64,000 nt of DNA from NCBI RefSeq assembly GCF_017831975.1, contig NZ_JAFDSS010000001.1, forward strand, positions 62,001 to 126,000. Direction: 5' to 3'. The stretch's first letter is position 1. The number at the start of each line of letters is the position of its first letter. The notes below the pieces were generated by a model, which ran no database searches, was not told where the DNA came from, and saw only the letters and a list, made by a program, of their open reading frames with translations. Positions 43,376 to 52,802 of the stretch are shown here, piece after piece. A program made the translations under genes and the position numbers. The stretch is from Microbacterium terrae. GTDB lineage: Bacteria > Actinomycetota > Actinomycetes > Actinomycetales > Microbacteriaceae.

Positions 43376-44929
43376 TCAGCCCTGTTCGGCTGCCCAGGTG
43401 TCGATCTGGTCCTGCACGAGGGTGCGGGCATCCTCGTAGCCGACATCCGTCAGCTTCTGACGCATCTCGGCGACCGCGGCTGCCGGGTCGTCGAACTTGC
43501 CGAAGGCCAGCTGCGGGATGTACTCCGAGAGCACGCCGCCCATCGCCGCCAGGATCGGGTCGAGCTGCGACTTGTCGAGCACCAGCGTCGAGTACGGGTA
43601 GTCCTTCGCGACGGCGTCGAGCTCGGCGTAGACCTCGAGCTTGTCGGGGTCTTCCGTCACGCGGGCCGGCTCGAACTCATCCATGCGGCCGGCCCAGAAG
43701 TTCGAGCCCAGCGCGTCGGTCGACGAGTCGTAGCCCTCGGGGAAGCCGAGCTTGCCGTCGTCGGTGAGGACGTAGTCGGTTCCCTCGATGCCGAAGTTGA
43801 GCAGGTCGTACGCGACCTGGTCGTTGCGGATGAGGTCGTAGACCTCGAGAGCCTTCTCCGGGTTCTTCGAGTTGGCGCTCACCGCCATGGCACCGTGGGT
43901 CTTGATGTCCTTGAAGAAGTTGCCGTTCTCCTGGCCGAACACGAACATCTTCGGGTCGGAGCCGGGCTGCTTCGTGGTCATGTTGTTCCAGATCTGCGTG
44001 ATGAAGGTCTGGGTGTGGTGCTGGTCGGTGCCCGACAGCCCCGCGTAGAACTCCTCGCGGTTGTCGCCGTCGTAGTTGATGGCGTCCTCACGCCACACGC
44101 CCATCTCGTTCCACTCCTTGGCGAGCTCGGCGGCCTCGATGATCTCGTCGCCCTCCATGTACCACGAGCCCACGGTCTCGGGGTCGGCCTCGGTGGTCTG
44201 GAACGGGTAGTAGACGCCGGCGCTGACCTGCTGGATGGTCTGCCCGTCGGTGTGCCCCTGCAGGTAGCCCGTCAGCGGGTACTCGTTGAGGCCCGCGACA
44301 TCCCACGGGTAGGTCTCGGGCTTGTTGTCCTTGATCCACTGGAAGTAGTCGGTGAAGTCCTCGAACGACGTGATCTCGCCGCCCTCGAAGCCGGCCTCCG
44401 TCGCCCAGTCGCCACGGTAGAAGAAGCCGTGGTTGGTGTACTGGGTGTAGTTGTCCTCGGGGATGAACATGATCTGGTCGTTGAGCTTGGTCAGCTCCCA
44501 GTCGCCGTCCGCGTCGACCTGCTCCCACGTCTTCGGAGCGTGCTGCTGGAGCATCTCCTCCGTCAGCGGCAGGAAGGCGCCCTTCTCGGCGTTCTCCCAC
44601 GCGTACAGCCAGTCGGTGGCGGTGGTGATGAGGTCGACGTTGTCGTCGCCCGACAGCAGCTGCAGGTTGTACTGCGTCTGCCAGTCGGCCCACTCGACGT
44701 AGAACAGGTCGAGGGTGGCGTTCGCCTCCTCGGTGAGGTACTCGTTGAGCTGCTCGAGCATCGCTTCGAGGCGACCGTTGGTGGGCTTGTCGCCCAGCAC
44801 CAGCATCGTGATCTCGGTGGGCTCGCCCGACGACTCCTCACCTCCGCCCGCCGAGCAGCCGGCCAGGACGGCCGCGGTCATGCCGACGGCGGCGATCGCC
44901 GCGCCGGTCCTGATGAATTTCCTTGCCAT
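43376..44929 (-). CDS. Sugar ABC transporter substrate-binding lipoprotein (LplA/YtcQ type)
   Basis: 517 aa with lipobox LAGC at the signal end. The long body contains the family traits of complex-oligosaccharide receptors: YLTEEANATLDLFYVEW, DNYTQYTNHGFFYRGDW and a C-terminal TLVQDQIDTWAAEQG. It is the third gene after two permeases that overlap by 14 bp, and it ends in a 16-bp hairpin. The GH2 enzyme downstream suggests a beta-galactoside or galacturonide oligomer as ligand. No ATPase gene is in the operon. Confidence 0.9.
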   Translation of the reverse strand: MARKFIRTGAAIAAVGMTAAVLAGCSAGGGEESSGEPTEITMLVLGDKPTNGRLEAMLEQLNEYLTEEANATLDLFYVEWADWQTQYNLQLLSGDDNVDLITTATDWLYAWENAEKGAFLPLTEEMLQQHAPKTWEQVDADGDWELTKLNDQIMFIPEDNYTQYTNHGFFYRGDWATEAGFEGGEITSFEDFTDYFQWIKDNKPETYPWDVAGLNEYPLTGYLQGHTDGQTIQQVSAGVYYPFQTTEADPETVGSWYMEGDEIIEAAELAKEWNEMGVWREDAINYDGDNREEFYAGLSGTDQHHTQTFITQIWNNMTTKQPGSDPKMFVFGQENGNFFKDIKTHGAMAVSANSKNPEKALEVYDLIRNDQVAYDLLNFGIEGTDYVLTDDGKLGFPEGYDSSTDALGSNFWAGRMDEFEPARVTEDPDKLEVYAELDAVAKDYPYSTLVLDKSQLDPILAAMGGVLSEYIPQLAFGKFDDPAAAVAEMRQKLTDVGYEDARTLVQDQIDTWAAEQG

Positions 44930-45039
44930 GTGAGGCTCCTTCGGCTCTCATTCAGGGTGCATTGCAGGGGTGCCGCAGCAGGTGCTTCGGCAGGGGCATC
45001 CGGTCATCGCTGACCGGGCGCGTGTGTCGGCGGTGGCGA

Positions 45040-46047
45040 TCAGCCCTTGACTGCTCCGACCGTGATGCCGCTGACGAAGTACTTCTGGACGTAGGGGTAG
45101 AGGAGGAGGATGGGGCCGGTCGCGAGGACCGCGCTGGCCATCTTGAGCGTGTTGCTCGGAAGGTCCGTGATGCTGACGTTCGAGCCGGCCACGGAGTTGC
45201 GCAGAGCGTTCGCCGTGTTGATCACGTTGTAGAGGTAGTACTGCAGCGGTTTGAACTCGACGGTGGAGCCGAGATACAGCGACGACAGATACCACTCGTT
45301 CCAATAGCCGAGGGCGAGGAAGAGGCCGACCGTCGCGAGCGCCGGCTTCATCATCGGCAGCGACAGCTGCCAGAAGATGCGGAAGTCGCCCGCGCCGTCG
45401 ACCTTGCCCGACTCGACGATCTCGTAGGGGACCGTCTTCATGAAGTTCTTCATGAGGATGATCAGCCACGGCGTCATCAGCAGCGGAAGCCAGACGGCGA
45501 GGTAGCTCCCGCGGAGCCCCAGCGTGCGGCTGACCCAGATGAACGTCGGGGCGAGACCGGCCGAGAACAGCGTCGTGAAGTAGATGAAGAACGAGATCTG
45601 GTTGCGGAACGGGAAGTCGGGGCGGTAGAGCGCGAAGCCGGTCATCGCGATGATGAACAGCCCCACCGCGGTGCCGGTGACGGTCATGGTGATCGTCACC
45701 ACGTACGACCCGATGATCTGCTGCGGCGCACGGAAGATGTACTCGTAGGCGGTGAGCGTGAAGTCCTTCGGCCACAGCCCGAACCCGGTCTGCATGATCG
45801 CCGACTCGCTCGAGAACGATGCCGAGACGATGAGCACGAACGGCAGCAGGCAGAACAGCGCGAACATCGTGATGAAGACGTACGAGATGCCGCGCAGCAC
45901 GTAGTCGCTGCGGTCGAGCTTCACGGGGCGGGCCCGATTCGATCGCGAGTACCAGCGCCGCTTCCGCGACAGCGTGGTGATGGTCTCGGTCGCCCCCTCG
46001 GGGATCGTCTGGGTCGCCGAGGGCAGGAGCAGATCAGAAGAGCGCAT
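45040..46047 (-). CDS. Sugar ABC transporter permease (YtcP/LplC type)
   Basis: 335 aa. A long cytoplasmic N-terminus (about 50 residues) is followed by six membrane segments; the EAA loop is ESGKVDGAGDFRIFWQLSLP. It ends in FVSGITVGAVKG, as in LplC/YtcP homologues. Its start overlaps the end of the other permease gene by 14 bp. It forms the channel with the permease encoded just upstream. Confidence 0.9.
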   Translation of the reverse strand: MRSSDLLLPSATQTIPEGATETITTLSRKRRWYSRSNRARPVKLDRSDYVLRGISYVFITMFALFCLLPFVLIVSASFSSESAIMQTGFGLWPKDFTLTAYEYIFRAPQQIIGSYVVTITMTVTGTAVGLFIIAMTGFALYRPDFPFRNQISFFIYFTTLFSAGLAPTFIWVSRTLGLRGSYLAVWLPLLMTPWLIILMKNFMKTVPYEIVESGKVDGAGDFRIFWQLSLPMMKPALATVGLFLALGYWNEWYLSSLYLGSTVEFKPLQYYLYNVINTANALRNSVAGSNVSITDLPSNTLKMASAVLATGPILLLYPYVQKYFVSGITVGAVKG

Positions 46048-46978
46048 AATCCTTGTTCATCTTCCGGACGATCCAGTTCGCCAGCATGACCACGGCGAAA
46101 CCGAACAGCGACTGATAGAGGCCCACGGCTGTGGACGTGGTGAAGTTGTTCTGCGTCATGACCATTCGGTAGACCGCGGTCTCGAGGATGTCGGTGGTCG
46201 CGAACAGCTGGGCGTTGTTGCCGACGAGGTTCCAGAACAGGCCGAAGTTGCCGTGCATGATCTGGCCCATCGAGAACAGCAGCAGGATGATGAAGGTCGG
46301 CTTGAGGCTCGGCAGGATCACGTACCGGATGCGCTGCCACGCGGATGCGCCGTCGATCGCCGCGGCTTCGAACAGGCCCTTGTCGATGCCCATGATCGCT
46401 GCGAAGTAGACGATCGACCCGTACCCGGTGCTCTGCCAGAGGTGCACCAGGATGATGATGATCGGCCAGGCGCCGGCCATCGAGTAGATCTTGATCGGGT
46501 CGCCGCCGGTCTGCTCGATGAGCGTGTTGAGCGCTCCGGTGTCGTAGTTGAACAGGTTGAAGGCGATGACGCCGACGAGCACGACCGAGATGAAGTACGG
46601 CAGGAACATCACGCCCTGCGAGACCTTCTTGAAGTACTTCAGCCGCACCTCGTTGAACATGATCGCGATGGCGATCTGCAGGATGTTGCCGAGCACGATG
46701 AACGCGACGTTGTAGAGCACCGTGTTGCGGGTGAGCAGCCACAGCTGGCCCGACTTGATGAGGAACTCGAAGTTCTGCAGGCCGACGAAGGGGCTGCCGA
46801 AGATGCCGTCGGTGTAGTTGAAGTTCGTGAACGCGATCCAGATCCCGGGGAGGGGTGCGTAGTTGAAGACCAGGAAGAACAGGATCGCCGGCGCGCACAT
46901 GACGAGCAGCATGCGGCTCTCGCGCAGCCTCATCCACAGCGATCTGCGCCGCTGCGGCACTACCTCTTTCACAGACAT
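46034..46978 (-). CDS. Sugar ABC transporter permease (LplB/YteP type)
   Basis: 314 aa, six membrane segments, EAA loop EAAAIDGASAWQRIRYVILP. The N-terminal RMLLVMCAPAILFFLVFNY and FTNFNYTDGIFGSPFVGLQN segments are typical of LplB. It is the first gene of the leftward operon, whose promoter region (46979-47212) carries a 7-3-7 inverted repeat. Confidence 0.9.
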   Translation of the reverse strand: MSVKEVVPQRRRSLWMRLRESRMLLVMCAPAILFFLVFNYAPLPGIWIAFTNFNYTDGIFGSPFVGLQNFEFLIKSGQLWLLTRNTVLYNVAFIVLGNILQIAIAIMFNEVRLKYFKKVSQGVMFLPYFISVVLVGVIAFNLFNYDTGALNTLIEQTGGDPIKIYSMAGAWPIIIILVHLWQSTGYGSIVYFAAIMGIDKGLFEAAAIDGASAWQRIRYVILPSLKPTFIILLLFSMGQIMHGNFGLFWNLVGNNAQLFATTDILETAVYRMVMTQNNFTTSTAVGLYQSLFGFAVVMLANWIVRKMNKDYALF

Positions 46979-47026
46979 CCGTCGCCTCTTCGCGTTGGGG
47001 GATCAGCGTCCTCGCTGACCTGCCTC

Positions 47027-47043
47027 ATGGTTAACCTAACCAT
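47027..47043 (-). promoter_or_regulatory. Inverted repeat, candidate ROK operator
   Basis: ATGGTTAACCTAACCAT is a perfect 7-3-7 inverted repeat in AT-rich sequence, 49 bp upstream of the first permease start. It stands out against the GC-rich surroundings. The ROK repressor at the end of this operon is the natural candidate to bind it. Confidence 0.5.
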
Positions 47044-47212
47044 TGAATTAAGTCGGTTCCGCGATCATAACCACAGGCTCCGACCGACCGCAACACCCGA
47101 TTTCGGGGTTGAGGGTCTGTGGGCCGCGGCGGTCCGAGCACGGGGTGGCCGCGGGCGGGCGAGTTCGCCCCGATCGGCCCGCGGGCGCGAGGCGGGCACT
47201 ACGGTGTCATCC

Positions 47213-48850
47213 ATGGACGGCCTCGAGAAGGATCCTGCCATCGCGCCCCGCCTCACCGACGCGCAGTGGGAGCATCTCATCGCGCACGGATCCGAAGAGG
47301 ATGTCGCCGTGGGCGACTACGTGTTCCGCTCGGGCGACCGGGACTACGACCTGATCCTCGTCGAGTCGGGCGCGGTCGACGTCGTGCGCGATGCGCTGAA
47401 GTGGTCGGACGAGATCGTGCTGACCACGATGGGGCCCCGGTCGTTCGTCGGGGAGCTGGGCCTGCTCAACGGCCAGGGTGCGTTCCTGTCGGCACGCGTC
47501 GGCGAGGCCGGCCGCATCCGTCGCCTGCCGCGCGCAGAGCTCCGCCGCATCATGAACGAGGACGACGAGCTCTGCGACCTCATCCTCCACTCGCTGTGGG
47601 CGCGGCGCGAATCGCTGCGAACGGGCCCCGCGGCGATGACCCTCAAGTTCGTGGGCGAGAGCGGATCGAACGGATTCCTGGCGCTGCGCCGCTTCGCCGA
47701 GCGGCTCGATCTGGTGCACGCCGCGCACGCCGTGACGCCCGACGACCCGCTGGTGTCGTCGGTGCACGATTTCAGCGCAGCCGACCTGCCGGTCGCGTTC
47801 ATCCAGGGCGAGCCGATCCGCCGCGCGACGCCCGGGATGGTCGCCGAGCAGCTGGGCCTCGCGTACGAGGGCGACGCCGACGAGGTGGTCGACCTGGTCG
47901 TGGTCGGCGGCGGGCCGGCAGGACTCGCCGCCGCGATCTACGGTGCGTCCGAAGGCCTCGAGACGGTGCTCCTCGACGCGATCGCCCCGGGCGGGCAGGC
48001 GGCGGCGACGTCGCGCATCGAGAACTTCCTCGGATTCCCGTTCGGAGTCAGCGGCGGCGCGCTCATCGGCCAGGCATCGCTCCAGGCCCTGAAGTTCGGG
48101 GTGCGGGTCTACGCGCCGTGCGAGGCCGTCGCCCTCGACCGCCGAGACGACGCGCTGCAGGTGACGCTCGCCGACGGGCGCGGCATCCGCACCCGCACCG
48201 TGGTCGTCACCTCAGGAGCCGCGTACCGACGTCTCGCCCTCGAGCGCTGGGACGAGTTCGAGCGCGCCGGCATCTACTACGCGGCGACCCCGCTCGAACT
48301 CCGCCAGGTGGCGGAGTCGCCGGTCGTCGTGGTGGGCGGGGCGAACTCCGCGGGGCAGGCCGCGCTGTACCTCGCGGCGGGCGGATGCGACGTGCAGCTC
48401 GTCGTCCGCGGCGGCGACGTCGGCGCGCGCATGTCGTCGTACCTCGTCGACCGGCTCGTCGACGACCCGCGCATCCATCTGCACACCGCATCGAACATCG
48501 TCGGCCTCGGCGGAGCGGGCGCCCTCGAGTCGGTGCGCATCGACACCGCGGGCGAGGTCGACGCGCGCGGCCTGTTCTGCTTCATCGGCGCCGAGCCCGC
48601 GACCCGCTGGCTGGGGGCCATCGACCGCGACGACGACGGGTTCATCCGCACCGGAACCGACATCGCGACGCAATCGCTGGAGCGCTGGCAGACGCTCGGG
48701 CGCGAGCCGCTGCCGTTCGAGACGTCGACGCCGCGGGTGTTCGCCGCGGGAGACGTGCGCCGCGGGTCGATGAAGCGCGTCGCCGCGGCCGTCGGCGAAG
48801 GATCGAGCGCCGTCGCCTCGGTGCACCGCGCGCTCGCGACCGCGTTCTGA
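47213..48850 (+). CDS. Cyclic-nucleotide-binding domain fused to thioredoxin-reductase-like flavoprotein without CxxC
   Basis: 545 aa. Residues about 10-130 are a cNMP-binding beta-roll (GDYVFRSGDRDYDLILVESG, then FVGELGLLNGQ). From 224 an FAD/NAD domain follows (VVGGGPAGLAAAIYGASEGL; PGGQAAATSRIENFLGFP; AAGDVRR near the end), as in low-molecular-weight thioredoxin reductases. The CxxC that should follow the GRGIRTRTVVVTSGAAYRRL region is replaced by GIYYAATPLE, so a classic thioredoxin reaction is unlikely. It is followed 47 bp later by a UBP zinc-finger gene; this pair is known in actinobacteria. A nucleotide-gated flavin reductase is inferred. Confidence 0.85.
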   Translation: MDGLEKDPAIAPRLTDAQWEHLIAHGSEEDVAVGDYVFRSGDRDYDLILVESGAVDVVRDALKWSDEIVLTTMGPRSFVGELGLLNGQGAFLSARVGEAGRIRRLPRAELRRIMNEDDELCDLILHSLWARRESLRTGPAAMTLKFVGESGSNGFLALRRFAERLDLVHAAHAVTPDDPLVSSVHDFSAADLPVAFIQGEPIRRATPGMVAEQLGLAYEGDADEVVDLVVVGGGPAGLAAAIYGASEGLETVLLDAIAPGGQAAATSRIENFLGFPFGVSGGALIGQASLQALKFGVRVYAPCEAVALDRRDDALQVTLADGRGIRTRTVVVTSGAAYRRLALERWDEFERAGIYYAATPLELRQVAESPVVVVGGANSAGQAALYLAAGGCDVQLVVRGGDVGARMSSYLVDRLVDDPRIHLHTASNIVGLGGAGALESVRIDTAGEVDARGLFCFIGAEPATRWLGAIDRDDDGFIRTGTDIATQSLERWQTLGREPLPFETSTPRVFAAGDVRRGSMKRVAAAVGEGSSAVASVHRALATAF

Positions 48851-48897
48851 GATCGGCAGTCCGATCCCCGCCGAGACCCGTCCGAGAGGAGCCGCCC

Positions 48898-49263
48898 GTG
48901 ACAGACGAGACGCAGATCGACCCGCAGGTGCCGCCGTCGGGAACCGGATGCGGTGAATGCGACGACCACGGCGGATGGTGGGTGCACCTGCGCCGCTGCG
49001 CGGCATGCGGCCACATCGGCTGCTGCGACTCGTCGCTCGGCCGCCACGCGTCGGCGCACTTCGCCGCCACCGGGCATCGCATGATGCAGAGCTTCGAGCC
49101 GGGGGAGGACTGGTACTGGGACTTCGAGGCGGAGGAGACGCTCGAGGGCCCGGTCCTCGCCCCGCCGACGAGCCGCCCCGAGACGCAGCCGACACCCGGA
49201 CCCGAGGGCCGCGTGCCCGCGGACTGGCGCGACGTGCTCCGGGCCGCCCGGGCCGCGAACTGA
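48898..49263 (+). CDS. UBP-type zinc-finger protein
   Basis: 121 aa from GTG 48898, with GAGAGGA upstream. Residues about 18-75 carry the ZnF-UBP pattern: CGECDDHGG, then CAACGHIGCCDSSLGRHASAHF and GHRMMQSFEPGEDW. In eukaryotes this fold binds ubiquitin C-termini; the bacterial role is unknown. Pairing with the flavoprotein gene suggests a partner or substrate adaptor. A Pro/Thr-rich linker and a short helical C-terminus follow. Confidence 0.85.
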   Translation: MTDETQIDPQVPPSGTGCGECDDHGGWWVHLRRCAACGHIGCCDSSLGRHASAHFAATGHRMMQSFEPGEDWYWDFEAEETLEGPVLAPPTSRPETQPTPGPEGRVPADWRDVLRAARAAN

Positions 49264-49264
49264 C

Positions 49265-50278
49265 ATGCGCTCGCCCGCGGCGTGGGTGCGCGGCATCCGT
49301 CACCCCGACGCCTTCCACGGCGACGGCATCGCTTCGGGATTCTTCGAGGGCTGGTACATCAAGCTGATCTCGGCCGATCGCTCACAGCGGTGGGCGGTGA
49401 TCCCGGGGGTGTTCAAGGGACTGGATGCCGCGGACGGCGCGACCGACGAAGCCTTCGTCCAGGTGCTCGACGGGCTCACCGGCCGGTCGTGGTACCACCG
49501 GTTCGACGCGTCGGAGTTCGCGGCATCCGACCGCTCGTTCGACGTGCGCGTCGGGTCCAACCGCTTCGGACCCGACGGGGTCGACCTCGATCTGCCGCAG
49601 CTGCGCGGGCGCATCGACTTCACCACGCCGCTCGAGCCCTGGCCCGTGACGCTCCGCGAACCCGGCATCATGGGCTGGTACGCCATGGTGCCGTTCCTCG
49701 AGTGCTTCCACGGCATCGTGTCGTTCGGGCACGGGCTGGCCGGCGAGGTCGAGGTCGAAGGCGAGCGCGCCACGTTCGACGGCGGGCGCGGCTACATCGA
49801 GAAGGACTGGGGCCAGGCATTCCCGGCCGGATACGTGTGGCTCGCGAGCAACCACATCGACGCGGTCCGGGGCGACGGCGCCGACGCGTCGCTCATCGCG
49901 TCGGTCGCGATCATCCCGTGGCTCGGGAGGGCGTTCCGCGGCTCGATCATCGGGCTGCGTCACAGCGGACGCCTCCACCGCTGGACGACGTACAACCGCT
50001 CCCGTGAGGGCCGTCTCGAGATCACCGACACGCATGTCCGCTGGAGCATGACCGGGCCCGACGGCACCCTCGACCTCGACGCCGAGCGGGTGCGCGGCGG
50101 TCTGCTGCACGCGCCGCTGCGCACGGCCATGCATCGCCGGGTGGAGGAGACCCTGGATGCGAAGGTGGAGCTGCGCCACACCGCGCGCGACGGCACGGTG
50201 CTCCTCGAGGGCGTCGCGGACTGCGCCGGGCTCGAGGTGTTCGGCGACACCGCACGCCTGCTCGCGCTGCGCGCCTGA
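49265..50278 (+). CDS. Tocopherol-cyclase-like protein
   Basis: 337 aa. The sequence shows the tocopherol cyclase-like layout: IRHPDAFHGDGIASGFFEGW at the N-terminus, PGIMGWYAMVPFLECFHGIV in the middle and GRGYIEKDWGQAFPAGYVWLASNH as the core motif. True tocopherol cyclases close a chromanol ring in plants and cyanobacteria; this soil-type actinobacterium is not expected to make tocopherol, so the reaction is unknown. It starts 1 bp after the zinc-finger gene and is likely co-transcribed with it. Confidence 0.75.
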   Translation: MRSPAAWVRGIRHPDAFHGDGIASGFFEGWYIKLISADRSQRWAVIPGVFKGLDAADGATDEAFVQVLDGLTGRSWYHRFDASEFAASDRSFDVRVGSNRFGPDGVDLDLPQLRGRIDFTTPLEPWPVTLREPGIMGWYAMVPFLECFHGIVSFGHGLAGEVEVEGERATFDGGRGYIEKDWGQAFPAGYVWLASNHIDAVRGDGADASLIASVAIIPWLGRAFRGSIIGLRHSGRLHRWTTYNRSREGRLEITDTHVRWSMTGPDGTLDLDAERVRGGLLHAPLRTAMHRRVEETLDAKVELRHTARDGTVLLEGVADCAGLEVFGDTARLLALRA

Positions 50279-50345
50279 CGCGCGTCGCCTGCGACCGCGG
50301 GCTCCGCCGCGCGAGAATGGAGCGCCACATCACCGAGGAGACCGC

Positions 50346-51401
50346 ATGAGCACCTTCGCCGAGCGTCGCGCCGAACGCCGGGCCCTGCGCCGCGCCGCGC
50401 GCAGCGAGCTCAAGAACACCGCCTACGAGATCTTCATCGGCGTGCTCTCGATCCTCTCGATCGTGAACCTGGTGCTCGTGCTGGCACTGCAGGACGATCC
50501 CTCGCTGCAGCTCATCCTGCAGATGATGAATGCGCTGTTCAGCGTCATATTCCTGGGCGACTTCATCTACCGGATCGTGACCGCGCCATCGGCGTCGCAC
50601 TACTTCTTCCGCGGGTTCGGATGGGCCGACCTCCTCGCGAGCCTGCCGCTGCCGCAGTTCAAGATCCTGCGGATCTTCCGCGTGCTGCGCGTGATCCGCC
50701 TCATGCGTCAGCTGGGCGTGCGGACGATCTGGTTCACGCTCGTCCGCGATCGCGCGAACAGTGCGCTGCTCACGCTGCTGCTCATGGGCGTGCTGGTGCT
50801 GCAGTGGGGCAGCATCACCATGCTCGCGATCGAGGAGGACGCCGACGGTGCGAACATCACGACGGCCTCCGATGCGCTCTGGTACACCGTGGTCACCATC
50901 TCGACCGTCGGCTACGGCGATCAGTTCCCGGTCACGAACCTGGGGCGCCTGCTGGGCGTGCTCATCATCATCGTCGGCGTCGGCATCTTCGGCACGTTCA
51001 CCGGATATCTGGCGAACCTGTTCCTCGGACCGTCGCGGAACACCGACGCCTCCGGGGACGACGGCGACGACGAGAACGCCGACGATGAGGATGCACCCGT
51101 CGATCCGGCGCGGCCCGCGGTCCACGGTGTCGCCGCGGGAGCGGCATCGGGCGCGGTGGCTGCGGGGGTGGATGCTGCGGCGGACTCGGCTGCGCGTGCC
51201 GATGCCGCGGGTGCCGCCGGCGGCGTCAGCGACCCCGGCGACGATGCGACGGATGCGCCGGCCGGCGATGCGTCCGCGGCGGGGCACGACGCCGTCGGGC
51301 TCGATCCGGCCACGGCAGAGCGGCTCGATGCGCTGCTCCGGGAATCCGAGGAGACGATGGCCGAGATCCGGGCCCTGCTGAGCGCCGCTGGGCGCGGCTG
51401 A
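50346..51401 (+). CDS. Voltage-gated-type potassium channel with acidic Ala/Asp-rich tail
   Basis: 351 aa. Six membrane segments with an Arg-rich S4-like helix (ILRIFRVLRVIRLMRQLG) and the pore motif TVGYGD at residues 187-192. Beyond residue about 230 the cytoplasmic tail is a long low-complexity stretch of Ala, Asp and Gly (EDAPVDPARPAVHG and onward), ending in a coiled-coil-like ERLDALLRESEETMAEIRAL that could tetramerise the channel. GAGGAGA precedes ATG 50346. Confidence 0.88.
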   Translation: MSTFAERRAERRALRRAARSELKNTAYEIFIGVLSILSIVNLVLVLALQDDPSLQLILQMMNALFSVIFLGDFIYRIVTAPSASHYFFRGFGWADLLASLPLPQFKILRIFRVLRVIRLMRQLGVRTIWFTLVRDRANSALLTLLLMGVLVLQWGSITMLAIEEDADGANITTASDALWYTVVTISTVGYGDQFPVTNLGRLLGVLIIIVGVGIFGTFTGYLANLFLGPSRNTDASGDDGDDENADDEDAPVDPARPAVHGVAAGAASGAVAAGVDAAADSAARADAAGAAGGVSDPGDDATDAPAGDASAAGHDAVGLDPATAERLDALLRESEETMAEIRALLSAAGRG

Positions 51402-51435
51402 TCCGCAGGCATCCGCCCGCGGCGCGATCTCGTGC

Positions 51436-52665
51436 TCAGGGGCGGCGTGCGAACACGGCGTTCGCGATGCCGGCGGCGAGCACGATGCCCGCGGCGGCGA
51501 TCGGCAGCACGAGCGCCGCCTGCGCGCCTGCCGACTCCGCCACGAGCCCGGTGATCGCCGACGCCGCCGACTGACCCACCACCACGGCAGAGCCGAGCAT
51601 GGTCATGACCGTGGCCGAGCGGCCGATCGGGCTGCGGGCGGTGGCGAGGCTGTACTGGCTCACGAGGGTCGGGCCGATGCCGATGCCGATGATCAGGAGG
51701 CTCCCGGTGATGCCGGCGACCGAGTGCACGAACGGCAGTGCGAGCGTGCCCGCGACGAGGATGGCCGCGAAGGTGAGCCACCGCGCGGTGAGCGTGAAGC
51801 GCGCCGGGAAGAAGGCGACGCCGAGTGCCAGCGCGGCCGAGCCGATGCCCATCGCGCCGTACACGAGTCCGGCCTGCTCGGGAGCACCCCGCTCCGACAT
51901 GAAGGCGGTGAGCGAGGTGAGCATCGCGCCGAAGAACAGGCCCATGCCGAGCGTGCCCAGGACCGTCGTCAGGAGTGCCGGGCGTGCGAGCTCGCGCGCC
52001 GGGGCCTGCTCGGGAACGCCCGCCGCGTCGCCCGCGGCGGTTCCGGTGGCGGCAGACGGATGCAGCGCGAACGCGCTCACGAACACCAGGGCGAGCACGG
52101 CAGCGCCGATCACCGGCGCGGCGGGGTCGAGCGTCGTGGCGAGGAGGCCGACGATCACGGGGCCGAAGACGAACACGATCTCGTCTGCGGCCGACTCGTA
52201 CGCCATGGTGCCGTTGACCACGCGGGTGCGGTCGCCGGAGCGGAACGTGCGCGAGATGATGCCCACGAGGCGGCTGCGCGACAGCGGAGCGACCTGCGGC
52301 ATGCTCGCACCGATCGCGAACGCGGCGATCAGCAGGGCGCCGTCGGCGACGGGTGCGAACGCGAGCCACGCAAGGGCGAGCAGCAGCACGCTGTTGGCCG
52401 TGCCGGCGATGAGGAGCACGCGGCGCTGGCCCCAGCGGTCGGCCGCCGCGCCCAGGAGCGGGCCGACGATCGCGGTGCCGAGGCCGGTCATGGCAGACGT
52501 CGCTCCGCCGAGGGCGAGCGAGTCGCGCGCGGAGACGACGAGCGTCAGCACGCCGACGACCATCATCGCGAACGGGAGGCGCGCCACGAGGGCGATCGGG
52601 AAGTACGAGAGCCCGGCTTCGCGCACGAGGCTCGGGCGGCGCGTGGACGCCAGGGTGGTGTGCAT
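51436..52665 (-). CDS. Major facilitator superfamily transporter
   Basis: 409 aa with 12 hydrophobic segments and no domain outside the membrane. The loop 2-3 motif region (GAAADRWGQRRVLLIAG) has the G-x-x-x-D-R-x-x-x-R-R pattern of MFS proteins. The substrate cannot be told; drug-efflux-type members look similar. The gene stands alone on the minus strand between the channel gene and the LacI gene. I saw no operator in the 137 bp before its start. Confidence 0.85.
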   Translation of the reverse strand: MHTTLASTRRPSLVREAGLSYFPIALVARLPFAMMVVGVLTLVVSARDSLALGGATSAMTGLGTAIVGPLLGAAADRWGQRRVLLIAGTANSVLLLALAWLAFAPVADGALLIAAFAIGASMPQVAPLSRSRLVGIISRTFRSGDRTRVVNGTMAYESAADEIVFVFGPVIVGLLATTLDPAAPVIGAAVLALVFVSAFALHPSAATGTAAGDAAGVPEQAPARELARPALLTTVLGTLGMGLFFGAMLTSLTAFMSERGAPEQAGLVYGAMGIGSAALALGVAFFPARFTLTARWLTFAAILVAGTLALPFVHSVAGITGSLLIIGIGIGPTLVSQYSLATARSPIGRSATVMTMLGSAVVVGQSAASAITGLVAESAGAQAALVLPIAAAGIVLAAGIANAVFARRP

Positions 52666-52802
52666 CGGTGGAGATTCCTGTGGTGGTCACGCCGCAGACA
52701 CGCGGCGGGGGAGTGCCGCCTTCGTCCCGTGGGGACCAGGTGATGCACATCGCAGATGGCCCCGGAAGTCTACCGAGGCTTCCTGGGAGGGTGCGGGGTG
52801 CG

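Noticed and set aside
47091..47110. Inverted repeat CCCGA-TT-TCGGG before the flavoprotein gene
   Set aside because: Only 5 bp per arm in GC-rich sequence, which is likely by chance; kept out of the feature list.
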